From assembly GCF_000328475.2 (NCBI RefSeq), contig NC_026481.1:687315-751314 (forward strand): a stretch of 64,000 nucleotides of DNA, written 5' to 3'. The translations under genes were made by a program, and so were the position numbers. This stretch comes from Mycosarcoma maydis. Taxonomy: Eukaryota > Basidiomycota > Ustilaginomycetes > Ustilaginales. This document shows positions 32,201 through 44,379 of the stretch, piece after piece; the first letter of the stretch is position 1; each line of letters starts with the position of its first letter. Below the pieces are notes generated by a model, which saw nothing but the letters and a program-made list of their open reading frames with translations, did not search any database and was not told the DNA's origin.

Positions 32201-35200
32201 ATCGCACGGGGAGCCGCAGGCCTGTCGAGCAGCCGGCACTTGATTTTGCGACCAGCAGCGAAACACGATTCACGATTGCGACGATCCACCCATCGTGCTT
32301 GCCGGTTCGCCTGGAAGAACCAGTCGATAATGACCGACAAATTTGCACTGTTCCTAAGTTTTGCTTTGGTTAAATTGAGCTAGCGTGGGAAGTGCAAGTG
32401 CGAAAAGCTTCTCGGCTCCAGACCATGAGGTTCGCCTGTACCTCGCCGCTTGTTGCTTGCATTCTATGACGAAAACAGCCAAGTGCCAAGGAAGCCAAAA
32501 TCCAACCAGGTCTTCATGCGGCAGTGCCTCGGTTAGACAAGTTGCCAATTCTGGGGTTGCCAGTAGCGACCAAAGCACAAAGGCGTGAGAAGCTTTTTTA
32601 CGCTGCTGTTACCAATTCAGGATACGTGATTTCCTTTTTATTCAGCTATTTATAAATTTGGTTCAAAACTTACACCTATAGTATGCGTACCTATAGTATG
32701 CGTGTTGTATTCGGCGTCCTCAAGCCTGAACTCGTTTCAGCAATTCGTGATTCACGATTTGGTGGCGCTTGAGTGGCATCCGTTCACTACGTGCATCGTG
32801 CATGGATGTTCGAAGCTTCCCTACGTCGGTGTGGTGCAACGTGGACGCAGACTTTCTTCTTCACTCAGGGTGTCATTTCACGTACCGCCAGCGCGCGTGC
32901 AGGTTTGCACCTTGGAATCACATGTGCTGCTCTTGTTCCACATCCGCCCCCCCCCCCCCACGGATCTGCAGTGCATCTCGATGAAACCTCCTTCCGCGTT
33001 TGCTGTCTCTTCTCGATGTCACCGGTAGAATGACGCTCTCCGAGTGTACGGGTGTCTCGGCGACTCAAGTCTTACTGTCCCTGTCTGGTCTCTAGTTATG
33101 CGACTAGAGGCAGAGCCACGGTCCCATGGAACGATGCTCGTCAGCGTGGAAAATGCCAGACGATGTGCGCCTTTGATCCGTTCGAGACTCACTCGAGCGC
33201 ACACTTCGCCAACATCCTGATCTCCCCAGAGATGAAAAAGGGTGCCGCTCGTCCCACGTTTGACTGCAAAATCGATCGTGTCCTAATTCGGCATCAAGTC
33301 TCCAGAACAGTCATGTTTGCAGACGCACCGCGATCTTGGGCAGGAGCCGTTCAAGCAAGCCACGCAAAGATGCAGGGCCGAGCACGTACGCCCTCGACGC
33401 CCACTTGCATCCCTGTGCCCTATGGGTCAAGCGAGGCACGCCATGCCTCGCGTGGAGTCTGATTTGTACGCTGCCATCAAGCCATCAAGCAGCTCGGCTC
33501 AGGTTGTCCAGTCGATATCAGCTTGTGACCCATGGCGCCGACGTGAACGACGGAAGACTCGCGTAAATTTCACCGTATTCAGAATCATCGTTCAATCATA
33601 TTAATATAACAAAACAAATATGGGACACGAAAATCGATAATAAAAAGATACCATTTGTGATTAGAAAAGAAGGAACACGGAACGTGGCAAAGATAACGCG
33701 AGAAAGAGAGAACATTTCGAAACCAAGCTGAGCACCAGCCATCTTTGGACACCCATTCGCCTAAGGAAGACTGCATTGATCGTGAGCTTTGGTCGACTTT
33801 GATATGCCTAAAGGAGATAGAGTAATTGACCTGCTGATGGCGGTCCGACCAAAGAAAAGATGCTGGCCAAGCCAAAGCGTGGGCAATCATCGGGTCAAGC
33901 CTTCCGAAACCTTCCTGATGTATATGCCTCATTACCTGGGTCATAGAACAACATTGAAAGCCATCCAAAGGATTGTGAATGCGACAATGCAGACGCCGGC
34001 GATAGCTGCAGCACCTCACGCTTCAATCTCTGCGCCAGATCGTCGAGGAGGTTTGTACGACACGCCCATCAATGTAGTCGAAAAGGAGCAGCGGCTCCGA
34101 CATGGCATGTGGAAGTCCTCTCAACGCAAACCCTGTCACTTAAACCGGGAAGCTGTCGGACCCTTGTTACGGGCAGAGGACAACGAAAACGGGGGTGCGC
34201 GGTCGTTTCGGACTATGAATGAGATCGACAGGGTATTTTAGCTACGCTGTAATGCACTGGCACACATGGCAGCGCATCTGGTTATCTCGGTCTCCGATAG
34301 CTTCAAGCGTGCCTCTTCAGGCCACTCGGAGCTGCTCTGAAATTTGCTGCACAGGTATAACCATGCAATGTCGCGGTCTTGGTCGAAATCTGAAGCCAGG
34401 ATGAAACCCAATAGCATTTCGGGGTGGAAATCGTCGAGTGGTTGTCACCGTTTTTGACGACGCTCGGAGCGGAGTGCGAAATGCTATACTCACGACTGTA
34501 GCTTGAAAATGGTTAAAAAACACAAATTCTGTTTTGCAGCGCCAAAGCGATTCGTGGTTGTGATTCTGGTCGGATGAGCTTCTATCGCCGATACCATGTC
34601 AGATGCAACTGTTGACCAAGTTTGGCAGCATCGCGGAGTCGAGTGAGTGGCTTGACCATGCACCAATAATGCACGCCGATCAGGCCCTTGCAACCTCGTT
34701 GTACCTCGGGGCACGTGCACCGAGACAGTGTCGGACGACAATCGTGAATGTGCCCAAGCCCATGTGCTGGTTTGTGAATAGAGAGTGCGCATGCACGATG
34801 CGATTGGGTGTGCGTGGTATGCGTACGAGGAGAGGATCTCAGAAAACATCTTGAAAGGGGTTCAGATTCGCCCCGAGGCCGCTTTACCAAGAGAAAAGGT
34901 TGTTCGACCAAGCACACTGTCGGCTTGTCGATGTTCCCCAAATACTCGTCTCTAGTCATCGACGACACACAAGTCAAGAGAACTTGGCTTCATACTATTC
35001 ACCCATCACGGTACGTCAATGAGGGTTTTGAGCCTGGCCTTACTAGACATACCCTCGCTCTGAGATTGCGGTCACTCTCGATTCACGATTGGTAATATCT
35101 TGACGCTCAAAATGACCCACGCATCGTACAGATTTGGCTCATGTCATTGCCTAGCAAGCACAGCGTCACCGAGAGCATTAAGTCTGTGCTGCTCCCGGTC

Positions 35201-38170
35201 GAGTTTCAAAGGGCGATGAAAGATGCCAGCGAGCACGCGGCAAAGCGCAGATCCTTGCACATTACCATCTTGCTTGAGAAAGACAAAATGTGCTTCCGAT
35301 TTCCGCCAGTTTTCTGAAATACTGTAGCGGCCTTCAAGCGAACGCGGGCTTGGTAAGCGAGCCAATTTGAGCCAAAAATCACTTGTCACCATAGCAACTC
35401 AAAGGGGCTTTGGCTTCACAATAATCACGAATAGCACACACCCGAATCGGAGCTCGAGACAGCGTGCGACTAACTATTTTTCGGTTTTTTTTTTTCTCTC
35501 GGCTACGAGTCGCCATCATGTGCGCATAGCGTCCAACAACCTCCTTACGACTCGAAGCGAGACTGACCTCTGGATCAGCTTCGACACGCTAAGTTATCCC
35601 CGTGCCAGTCATGCTCAACCTGAGCCTGGACCCTGATTGACCGACTTCGCGGCGACTTAAATTTGAGTTGCTCACTCCATACCAATCACGAATTCCTCGC
35701 ATCTAGCGCCACGAGAACATCAGAAACATCGCATCGTATAAGCGAGCACTGCCTGCACTGCAATTACGGCTTTGGTGATACGGTGCTTTGATGGTCATCC
35801 CTATTTACCAATACAGCATCGCACAGAAGATTATCCGCGTCCGTGTCCGTCGTGGTGAGGTTGGTCACCGCCTTGGACCGCGGCATCCTGAGACCTGGAT
35901 CCCCACGCTACTAAGCTCTGACTCATGTTAGGAACGCGTGCATCGGCTGCGAGGCGAGAACCATTTACGATTTGCACTCGTGACTGTTCGATAAGACACG
36001 AGTGAATATCAGCTTCGGACCAGCATTCACGATTTTTGTTGGTGTCCAACGTGACCTGCATCCTGTACAGTTACTTCACCTGCTGGAGACATGTGGCAAC
36101 CTAGTGTTCAACCGCGGCAGCCTCGACGCCCTTGCAGACTCACTTGCATTGTTGCGGGCAAATCTGAAGCCCCTGCTCATTTGTGGTTGGCTCCTCCAAC
36201 ACCCTTGCATCTGCCCCATCTCGCCAGCAAAACCGGGTTCAATAGGGCTCTGTACCAAGTACAACAGTTGGCCTTGTGGTGCTGCCATCGTGCGAAAGTT
36301 TACAGACATGAACTTGACCCAGGTTGATCTCAGTTTGCACGCACTCCTCCATCAAACTTAAATCAGGAGCTTCGCATTATGATTTGCTTTCACGATTGAT
36401 ATAGGACTGCGACGGTGCCAAGTTGGATATTTTTAGTAACGTGGCGTGGCAGACTCACCAACTCACGATTAGGTTATGAAAAGCTAGAGTTGTGTACAAA
36501 CAAATCCTGAATTTGCGGCGTCTCAAAGCTCCAACGGAAAGAATTCTTCACCGGTTGACTCTCTGGTGTGATACGACTGACCCATCGAGAATCAAGAATC
36601 CATGCCAGCTGGTATGGCGGCCAAATCAAAATTTTTCCGATTTTGACCAAGCTCGGACGTGGAGCAGAGCCGGTGCCTATCCCGGGTCGACCAGAGACAG
36701 ATCCGCTAGGTATGAGCACGTTTCGGATTGTCCAGTCACTGACAGGCTCGCCAGATGGAGGTACAGTACGTCTCCTGTCCAATGTGTCGAAACGATCGTG
36801 GTTGTGTCTGCAGATGACTGGTGCCAGTATTAGCCCGGAGAAGTTGCCGAGGAGTCCGTCATCTTGACAATTCACGACTCCGCGACTACTTTATCGTACC
36901 ATACCTATGCAAGCGAACCATCTGTCACTACAGTGTGTAACTGACCTCGCAAAGGAAATCGAAGCGCCCGGGCTCCGAGCTGAGATTCGGTGCTCCTACA
37001 ACGGAATTAGCGTCGGACAACGAGACTAGCTGCATCGAAATAACTTAGATCAAGCTTGACGATGCGCAGCAACTGATGCGTGATGCTCGTGGAGCGAGCG
37101 GCTCTACATGGATACCGACTCTGCCAAGAGATATTCGTCAACGAGCGACGACCAAGTCGGCGGGCTTACTGCGACCAACCAGACCACTTTTACCTGGGTC
37201 TCTTTTGACACATCGCAGCTTGGTGAACACGCTTGTCTCATCCGAGTCGCTGAAGGGTGAGGGAGAGAGCGATCCTAAGAATCTTGAATCCTCTGACACG
37301 GGAAATGCACAAGCGTGGGAAATCGGCTCGTTCTGCGACACAAATATTAGCTCTAGACCCCCACCAAGGATCCTATTCCATTCACGATTCTCTGGGTCTG
37401 ACGGTATTCACGCGACACAGACGCGCCCTTGCTGGCTCTTCCGGCACGACGCCAGCCCGACCCGGTCATAATGGTATCGGTGTCGTCCAGAAGACCAGCT
37501 TAGCCGAGTGTCGAAAGGAAAAGTCGGCACTCGGCTTGGGTTCTAACAGAGATATACAGTATTGAACAGCATTCGTGATTCGCGATTCGTGATTGTGAGT
37601 ATTCGTGATTTTGTGATTCGTGTCTGTGGTTGAAGTGGGGGAGGAAATTTCAAATTCAAATTCATAAAAAACAAACTGAGCACAGCCATGCCGCAGCGAG
37701 ATTGCATCATCGCCTTTCGATTCGGCAGATGTCAGCCGACACAGGCGTGAGTTACGATTCAAGGAAGAGCAATCAAGAATCGATCGTGTTGGCTGCACAC
37801 GTGTGGGTTTGCGGTGGCGAGCTGGTGGGTATACTGTACTTTCTTCCAGCCAGCACTCTTGACGGAGCGAAAGCGCAGGTTGAATCCACTTGTGCAAAGG
37901 AGAGTGTCCAATGCGCCTCATGTCCGGCGCTCTTGAAGCTGCAGGTCAACGCGGCGGTTCAACGCAGGGGTTCATAATAGCATACAATGGGCAATCACAA
38001 ATACCAAATCGTGCACTGGCTGATGCCGTGTTTGGGAAAGTAAAGTGTGAAGCAACAGGATCTACTCGAGACTGAGACGCAGCTGTAGAACATGGTCGAT
38101 TCTACACAATCAATCACTTGCTTTGTGAGACTCACGACTTTGCGATCGGAGACGTGTAATCACGATTGGG

Positions 38171-38250
38171 TGATTCACGATTTGTTTGTGATTTGATTTG
38201 TGATTTGATTTGTGATTTGATTTGTGATTTGTGATTCGTGATTCGTGACT
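38171..38250. repeat. Motif-derived tandem array (TTTGTGATTTGA)
   Basis: About three copies of a 12-bp unit TTTGTGATTTGA merging into GATTTGTGATTCGTGATTCG. It is a local expansion of the dispersed GTGATT family at the right end of the gene-free region. Confidence 0.85.
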
Positions 38251-39246
38251 GGTAATTCATTTTGTCTTTTGTGATCCACTCTAACAATTTGGCTGCCGCA
38301 TCGTGCGTGTGCACGAGTGCTGCTTCTCTGTGTTTCTGCAAAGCAAATTGAAAATTGAGATCCGAAAATAGCGAATCACGAACGTCACATCTTCACTCGA
38401 CCAAACCAAACCAAAAACAAAAACAAAAACAAAAACCAAGAACCAAAAAACGGCGGTGCACGGTGGCACTTGTGACTAATTCATCGTGAATCTTGAATGC
38501 ACTCACAACTGACATACTGTACGTCTTTGTGAGGAATTCACGAGTTGTAAGTTGTGAGTTGTGCCTCACATTCACGATTTCGTTCACGGTGGTGGGGCGT
38601 GAATGTGCGTGGGCTGCTCAGCTTTGATTGGTGATTGGTAAAGAAGCGTCAGGGTCCACACTCACGACTCACAGCGATCAAACTCGATACGCTTTGCACG
38701 TTCGTGGTTGTTGCTCTCAACATCATCTTACAAAGACATTCGTGATTGTGGACTGTCACTCGTTATCGCACAGGACATGCACCAATTCACTGGCTCACCA
38801 ACAGGGCCATACACACAGTCCCACGTCTCTGCATCACCGCCCCTTGGTCCTTTCACCTGCCTACGATCCTTTCTCAACTATCTCTAGCAACGTGCGCATT
38901 CAAAAGCCAGGCTAAACCATTGGCTATTGCCGGTCATCGTTCCAGACACAAGCCAATCATTCTACGCAGCAGAATTCTTGAATGTGGCTAGAGGCATTCT
39001 CTCGACAGTCAACAAGAGAAGCTGCAGCTCTGCCATCGCATCACGACCATCCTTCATGCAGCTCTCAGGATCTTGCGGATCTTGCACCGATCTCTGTTGA
39101 GCTCCGATCAGATCCCACCCACATCATCCTACTAGCAACCCCTGCATACTCGATCAACGCATTCCTTGCGCATCGCATCCAAGCAAAGACACCACAAGTC
39201 CAGCTCGAATGTTTCAACCATCTTGCGCCAGCATTCACTCGCAGAA

Positions 39247-40795
39247 ATGCCCACCATTTCGTTTGTCACGCCTCCGGGCCGGCCTTCTATTCTAAGGGAA
39301 CACACCTTGCAAGAAGCCAAAGCTCAGCATGCCGATTCGCCAGCACTGGCGGAAAGCAAACACCCGACAAGTACACTGCGATTTTCAAACACTGAATCCA
39401 CACCGAATCCCGATCAGCTAGTGAAGCCTGTGCCGCTTACATTCCCGAAGCGCATCCTACACCAGCTCACAACTTCGCCCGAACCAGCAACTGAATCGTT
39501 TGATCTTCCACAAACGTGCATCTCTGTAGATGAGGCCAAATCAGCTCGTATGCTCGCCGGCGAGTCCAACAGACCTTCGCTGTTGTCGACGACCATAGTC
39601 GCATCTTCGGCCCATCCCTCTCGAAGCGCTTCGACGACCAATCTTGGCATCCTTCGAAAAGCAGACTCTGAAATCCTCCGAAAGAGCTTGGAAGCCGTCG
39701 TCAGAGAAGCAGCCGATGTATCCGATAGCACCACGACCGCCGCACCCCGACCGCGCTTACACTTTGTCGAACCCCCAAAGCAGCCCGGTACGCATCTGTC
39801 TACCCGCAACGAGGCCGCGCTCGGCAGAGTCAGCTCGGCAGAGAAGAGCGAGAGCGTTTCAACATTATCGCATCCACCTGCCCATTCCACAGCAGCTGCC
39901 CCAGCATCGCAACCGCCACAGCCAACAACTCCAGCAAAACCTACTCTCAGAAAGCGCAGTCTTGTCATTCAAGAGCATGCAGATGTCATTGAACGTGCTG
40001 CGGAGCGTGCCGCTAGACAAGCCAATCATCTCAGCACCCTTGCGCTCGAGCAACTTGCACCCACGGCCACCTCTGCAAGCAGGCGACAGCACAGCGCATC
40101 CTCAGCGGGTGAAGAGACTGCTTCGACTCGTTCCAGTTGGGCTCAGCGCAGCAATTCACGTGGATCCAGCGTGGCAACCTCGCCTAGTGTGGTCTCCGAA
40201 GACAACTTGCAGGATCCCCCAGAGCTCCAACTGCCCAAGCCATCCGAGTCACCACCCATGGCTTCCATCTTTAGCCAGCCCATGACCAGTGACCGAGGCG
40301 ATCCTCGACCTTTGCCTGCGCCGATCACCTCTTCACGCAAGCTCACGTTCATCAGTCCAGCACCGTCAAAGAGAAGAAGATCTTGTGATGCGAATCCCGT
40401 CTCGCCCAGTGGGCCTGCATCCGGCCGAACCGATGCTTCTATGTCGCAGCTTCCAAGCGCTCTCGACGACACAGATGAGCAGAAACCTAGCGATACCTCT
40501 CGCAGGGCTTTAGCATTTGCTGTCTGTCCCAAACCCGAACGCGCTGTTCGACTCTCTCCAGCACATGCGACGAGAAAGCCAAAGAGCAAGTTGTCGGCCA
40601 GCCCGGCACCGCACAAGTTAGCCTATCCTCAGCGACTTCGAGGCATCCGCGGTACAGATCCCATACGATCACCTGCACCAGACAAGCCTGGCCTCACTTC
40701 TGCCCCAGCCGAACAATGGAATCAGCGTCTGGACGATGTCTCTTCCGAAGGTTCGGGCTATAGCGAGGATGAAGAAGATGGCGACTCGGATCAAG

Positions 40796-40830
<35 letters not shown>

Positions 40831-42681
40831 GATGCTAGTCTCAGTGAGTCGAGTCGCTCTGATCTACAGAGTCTAGCAGAATCGTTGCTAGAGGAGAGTC
40901 AAGACCATACCGACTTGCAGAGCGTTGGCGTCTCTCCGTCGCCGTCCGATCGGGTCACGGAGATGCGTCCAGAAGCAGCCGAGCTCGGAGCGCTAGACAG
41001 AAGAGTTTTCGACTGGAATGCACGTCCTGCGCAATATCGAGCTGTGCTCAGCGACTCTGAGCCGCGACCTGACCAAAACAGCTCGCAGAGACGCTCGAGT
41101 GTTGGCGCGCAGGGTCAGCACTCTGTTGCGGACCCAGTTCTGGCCAGCCAGACCTCGCCGCCAAGGTTGCCACAGTCAACACGCTCCAAGCAAGCCTCTC
41201 CGCTGTCAGCTTTGCCCGGCCGCTCAACGTACAAGCTCAAGCCCAAAGATTCCCTCTCGCATCCCATGTGCTTTTTGCCCGATGCCTTCGAGGATTCCGC
41301 TCCACCTACACCGACAGAGCCAGACTCGGACGCGTCAGAGGTGCCGCCGCGATCAAATCTGCTGTCAGGATGGCTGTCCGAGGGAGGGAGTGCCGCAAGT
41401 TCGCGTCGTGCCAGCTGGCAGCAGCCACATCCGCACTATCCGCCACCAGCCAGTCCTCGGGGCCGCAGCGGTGATGAAGAAGGTCTGGCAGTACCTATAA
41501 CCTTGCCACCTTTCCGGCGCGCGCGCGAGCGCACAGCGCCGCTTGGCGTGACGAGCGACGGCGAGCAGAGCAGCAGGTCTCTCAGCGGGAATGCTGCCTT
41601 CATCCGAGAATCGGCAGGCGTCAGTCAGACTCCCATCGGTGGTGAAGAGCGCTCTGAAGTACCAAGTGCAGCTGCATCTCCCTATGCATCGTCTGTTGCC
41701 CATGTGCTTGGCATCAGCGTGCCCAGTCGTCGGCCCTGCCAGACTGTTTCCTGGCGGCATCTGTCGAGTCAGCACGTGCTTGTGTCGGAGCATCCCTCGG
41801 CGGGGCCAGGCGCTTTCCGCAGAGCAAGTCATTCGATGGAGCCTCGAAAGATGGGCTCGGCTGTTACCAGTCCCATCGGATCTTATACGCACGCCACTGG
41901 CAGAGTCACGCCTTTGTCAGAGCGCCCGATGCGTCCATCCGCAGGGAAGCAGCGAGCCGTGTCTTCATCTAGCTCCATTCGTAGCCGGCCGTTGGTGGCG
42001 CAGAGCATGCATGACGACATTGTTGTCGCCACATCGCCACCGAGGGATGACGCATCTACGCATCTTAAGCATCACCTCGCCCACTCGCCCATGACTTCTG
42101 GACAGCATGTCTCTGGTAGCACTACACCCGGCTGGATGTCGGATGGTCAGCTGCCTAATCAAACTACGAGCAGGTATTGGACTGAAAGACTGTCGTCGCT
42201 TGCACAGGCCATGTCGGAGGAGTTGTCAATCGTGGGTAACGCTGTGCTTGGTAAGGACAAGGGAGCTGTCGAAGTCGGACAAGCAGAGGGCTGCGTGAAT
42301 GGAGATGCTCATCGGCGATCAAGCTCAGTGCCATTGGAAGTTGCTGTGGATGCGGAAAGCAGGGAGAAAGTCAAGCAGCCGCTGGCCGAAGCTGTATCCA
42401 TCGGATCTTGGGCTCGACGCGAATCGACCAGCATACCGGTACCGGTGAAACCTAAGCCCGCAGATGCATGGACCACTGATCGCGATGGCCAAACGCAAGT
42501 CGCGCCAAAACGTCGCTCTAGACAGAGATCCGCACGAGCAACCGAGTCAGATGCGCAAGCGGCACAGGATAACTCAAGCACAGACTTGGCCGAGGCCAAA
42601 CGTTTTCAGTTTGCGAAGAAAGAGGTGGGCGAGGATGGGTCGACCAGGTTAGTCGTCATTCACACCTCAGATGCGACGTAG
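39247..42681 (+). CDS. Large disordered protein of unknown function
   Basis: 1144 residues from the ATG at 39247 (MPTISFVTPPGRPSILREHT); an in-frame ATG at 39166 would add 27 residues. I do not recognise a domain. Composition is Ser/Pro/Arg/Glu-rich with many SP, SxxS and RxxS sites, an acidic run of alternating Asp/Glu (40794-40836) followed by SLSESSRSDLQSLAESLLEE, and two less disordered patches: MCFLPDAFEDSAPP (about residue 675) and RYWTERLSSLAQAMSEELSI (about residue 976), the latter a likely amphipathic helix. The end is STRLVVIHTSD. A 3.4 kb uninterrupted frame with biased third positions supports a real gene. Such proteins in fungi are often phosphorylated scaffolds, but that is only a guess. 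Confidence 0.7.
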
Positions 42682-42868
42682 ATGCGACGTACGAGGGTGC
42701 GCAAGAACGAGATGGGCAAAGTACGCATTGTTCGTGATTTCGTCGTGTTTAATCGTGACAACAGGTATCATGTGTGAAAGTGCCCGCTTGTGTCCTCGTT
42801 TTCGCCGCGGCATTCCGCAGTCTTGAATACCTTGCTGTTGGTCTGCGCTCAGAATGACGAATCATGAA
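42682..42868. other. Short gap between the disordered-protein gene and the LTR
   Basis: 187 bp with two motif copies (TTCGTGATTTCG near 42730; GAATCATGAAT at 42859-42869). No gene. Confidence 0.4.
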
Positions 42869-43392
42869 TGTTGGAACAAAGGAAGCGCAGGCGGTCCTTG
42901 CACACCTTCCCTGCGCATGCAGTTCATCCTTTCTATCTTCGAGGCTGGCGCTCTCATTTCGCGTCTTTACTGCCCTTTCTTCCTCTTCCGGCGTCGAAAT
43001 CGCTCAGTCTCGACACGTTTCCGATGATCAGAAATGAGCATATTTATGTCTTTGTGAACTGCTCGTCCTGCGACTCGGGACATCTATCTCCACTTTCGCT
43101 CTCGTCTTCGCTCTGTGCGGGGCGTGGCCTGTGTGCGTTTCGATGGTAGACTCTTGCAGAGCAGGCGAGGGCTATCTCATCTCTGCCTTCGTTTGATCGT
43201 ACAGAAACCACGGGTGATGGCACGTAATTGATTTTTGATCCCGACAAAACTCCGTGCGGTGGCACGTAGTTGATCTTTGATCCTGCTGAATTGATTTTTG
43301 ATCCTGACGAAATTCCGCGTGATGGTACGTAGTTTTCTGTTGATCCTGCAGAGACCATTCCGAAAGGGTCTTGGTCGACCATTGTATCTTCA
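42869..43392 (-). repeat. Putative 3' long terminal repeat of the copia remnant
   Basis: Read on the minus strand, the segment begins TGAAGATACAATGG right after a purine-rich tract and ends TTTGTTCCAACA, about 524 bp, with TG...CA termini. A TATA-like ACATAAATATGC lies at about 43040 on that strand, suitable for an LTR promoter. The first third contains imperfect direct repeats (see 43215-43345). The 5' LTR is missing, so boundaries cannot be confirmed by pairing. Confidence 0.6.
43215..43345. repeat. Direct repeats inside the LTR
   Basis: Three imperfect copies of a unit containing GGYACGTARTTGAT and TTTGATCCYGMYGAA words (starting about 43217, 43259 and 43324). Translated on the minus strand they give the echo NYVPxxGxxSGSKIN. 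Confidence 0.75.
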
Positions 43393-44075
43393 ACTCTCCC
43401 CCTCGATGGTCGTACCAATCCTAGTCTGTTGACAGCCTTGCGGAGGCGTTTGGGTTGGAACGATTTGGTGAGAATATCGGCCGCGTAGTCTGCCGTCCCA
43501 ATGTGCTTGATAGCAACGTCACCGTCTTGAACGGCGTTTCGAACAAACAAGTATCGGGTGTCGATGTGCTTGAGTTTCCAGTGCTTGGCGGGATGCTTGC
43601 TTACTTGACAGCAGCCCAGACTATCGGTGAGGAGGAGTGGTTTGACCTCACCACAACCCAAGTCTCGAAGTAGGTGAGCAAACAACATGTTTTCTCTTGC
43701 TGCTTCGGAGGCGGCTACTAGCTCGGCTTCGACTGCCGACAAGGCGACGCATATTTTGGACGTCCGATTTCCAGCTGACTGGGCATCCATAAATGAATGT
43801 CATTGAACCCGAAGTGCTTCGACGCTGAGTGTTCCGGTCGGATGCCCAGTTCGCATCAGTGTGCGTAACCACGCGTTGTTCCATGTTCCGATATGGTCCA
43901 AGGATGAGCCGATGGTCCGCAGTGAAGTTGATGTATCGAACTACTTGAAGTGCTGCGAGCCAGGCGGGTTCGATCGGGTCGGACATATACCTCGCCAGGG
44001 TTCCGACGGCCTTCTTCCAAGGGATACGAGCCGAGTTCCTGTTGCCAGTGCCCTGTCGCTGGCCGCCGAGTGCAA

Positions 44076-44203
44076 CAAAGGATGCGCAGGCCGTCGTCCC
44101 GCTGTGGGTCGCTCAGAATCACGAATGCTGGATCAAAGGATGCGCAGGCGCTTGTGCGAGTCGTGAGTATGTCTTCTGGAGTGTGCTGCGGGTCAAAGGA
44201 TGC
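44076..44203. repeat. Three spaced copies of TCAAAGGATGCGCAGG
   Basis: Copies at 44076-44090, 44133-44148 and (shortened) 44193-44203, 57 and 60 bp apart, between the copia fragment and the next gene's stop. Origin unknown; they may be further element debris. Confidence 0.6.
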
Positions 44204-44379
44204 TCTCAGCTTGCGCGGTACAGACAGTCTTGGATGCACATGGCCGAAGCGCTCGGGACGTGCAGAGATTGGTGTGGAATATGCGTGTGTTGCGAGTGTT
44301 GACGCTAAGCACGAGCCGTGCATGACGAATGCCAGTACGGCGTACATGCGAATGCGGACTAAGCACACTGTGGCGAGAT

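Larger units (their letters stand above)
25032..39246. other. 14.2 kb gene-free region
   Basis: No open frame here is longer than 213 codons; the ones present overlap on opposite strands, have the composition of shifted noncoding DNA and match no family I know. I saw no tRNA, rRNA, reverse transcriptase, transposase or LTR motif. What can be seen: simple repeats (27568-27598, 29251-29295, 38171-38250), homopolymers (A18 at 26683, C13 at 32947), a CCTATAGTATGCGTA-type direct repeat at 32676-32704, and scattered copies of the dispersed motif, clearly denser after 37.5 kb. Base composition looks a little more AT-rich than the neighbouring genes. Such a long gap is very unusual in a compact smut genome. 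Possible explanations are a centromere, old decayed mobile elements, or long noncoding RNA; the first is discussed in the findings. Confidence 0.55.
42869..44030 (-). mobile_element. Truncated Ty1/copia retrotransposon remnant (RNase H region plus 3' LTR)
   Basis: Minus-strand remains of a copia-type pol gene. The more upstream part (about 44030-43758) shows the linker to the RNase H domain: LARYMSDPIEPAWLAALQVV then THTDANWASDRNTQRRSTSG and PVSWKS. Near 43758 the reading frame shifts by one base and continues as VALSAVEAELVAASEAAREN, LKHIDTRYLFVRNAVQDGDV and TADYAADILTKS. These are the invariant blocks of copia RNase H and pol end. Then comes a purine-rich tract (rich in G, about 43394-43404 on the complementary strand) and a putative 3' LTR. 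Integrase, most of reverse transcriptase, gag and the 5' LTR are absent, so the element is dead. U. maydis is known to carry a copia element called HobS; identity to it cannot be tested here. Confidence 0.88.

Noticed and set aside
32941..32960. C13 run as a possible G-quadruplex or telomere-like element
   Set aside because: A plain homopolymer; no TTAGGG-type repeats around it.
33789..34241. 150-codon plus-strand frame in the gene-free region
   Set aside because: No domain, no splice signals that extend it, no coding-like composition.
43950..44000. tRNA-like GGTTCGATCGG word
   Set aside because: It falls within the copia coding remnant and there is no matching A box or cloverleaf.
43856..44368. 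170-codon frame overlapping the copia region
   Set aside because: It is out of frame with the copia RNase H motifs and only a shadow of that reading.
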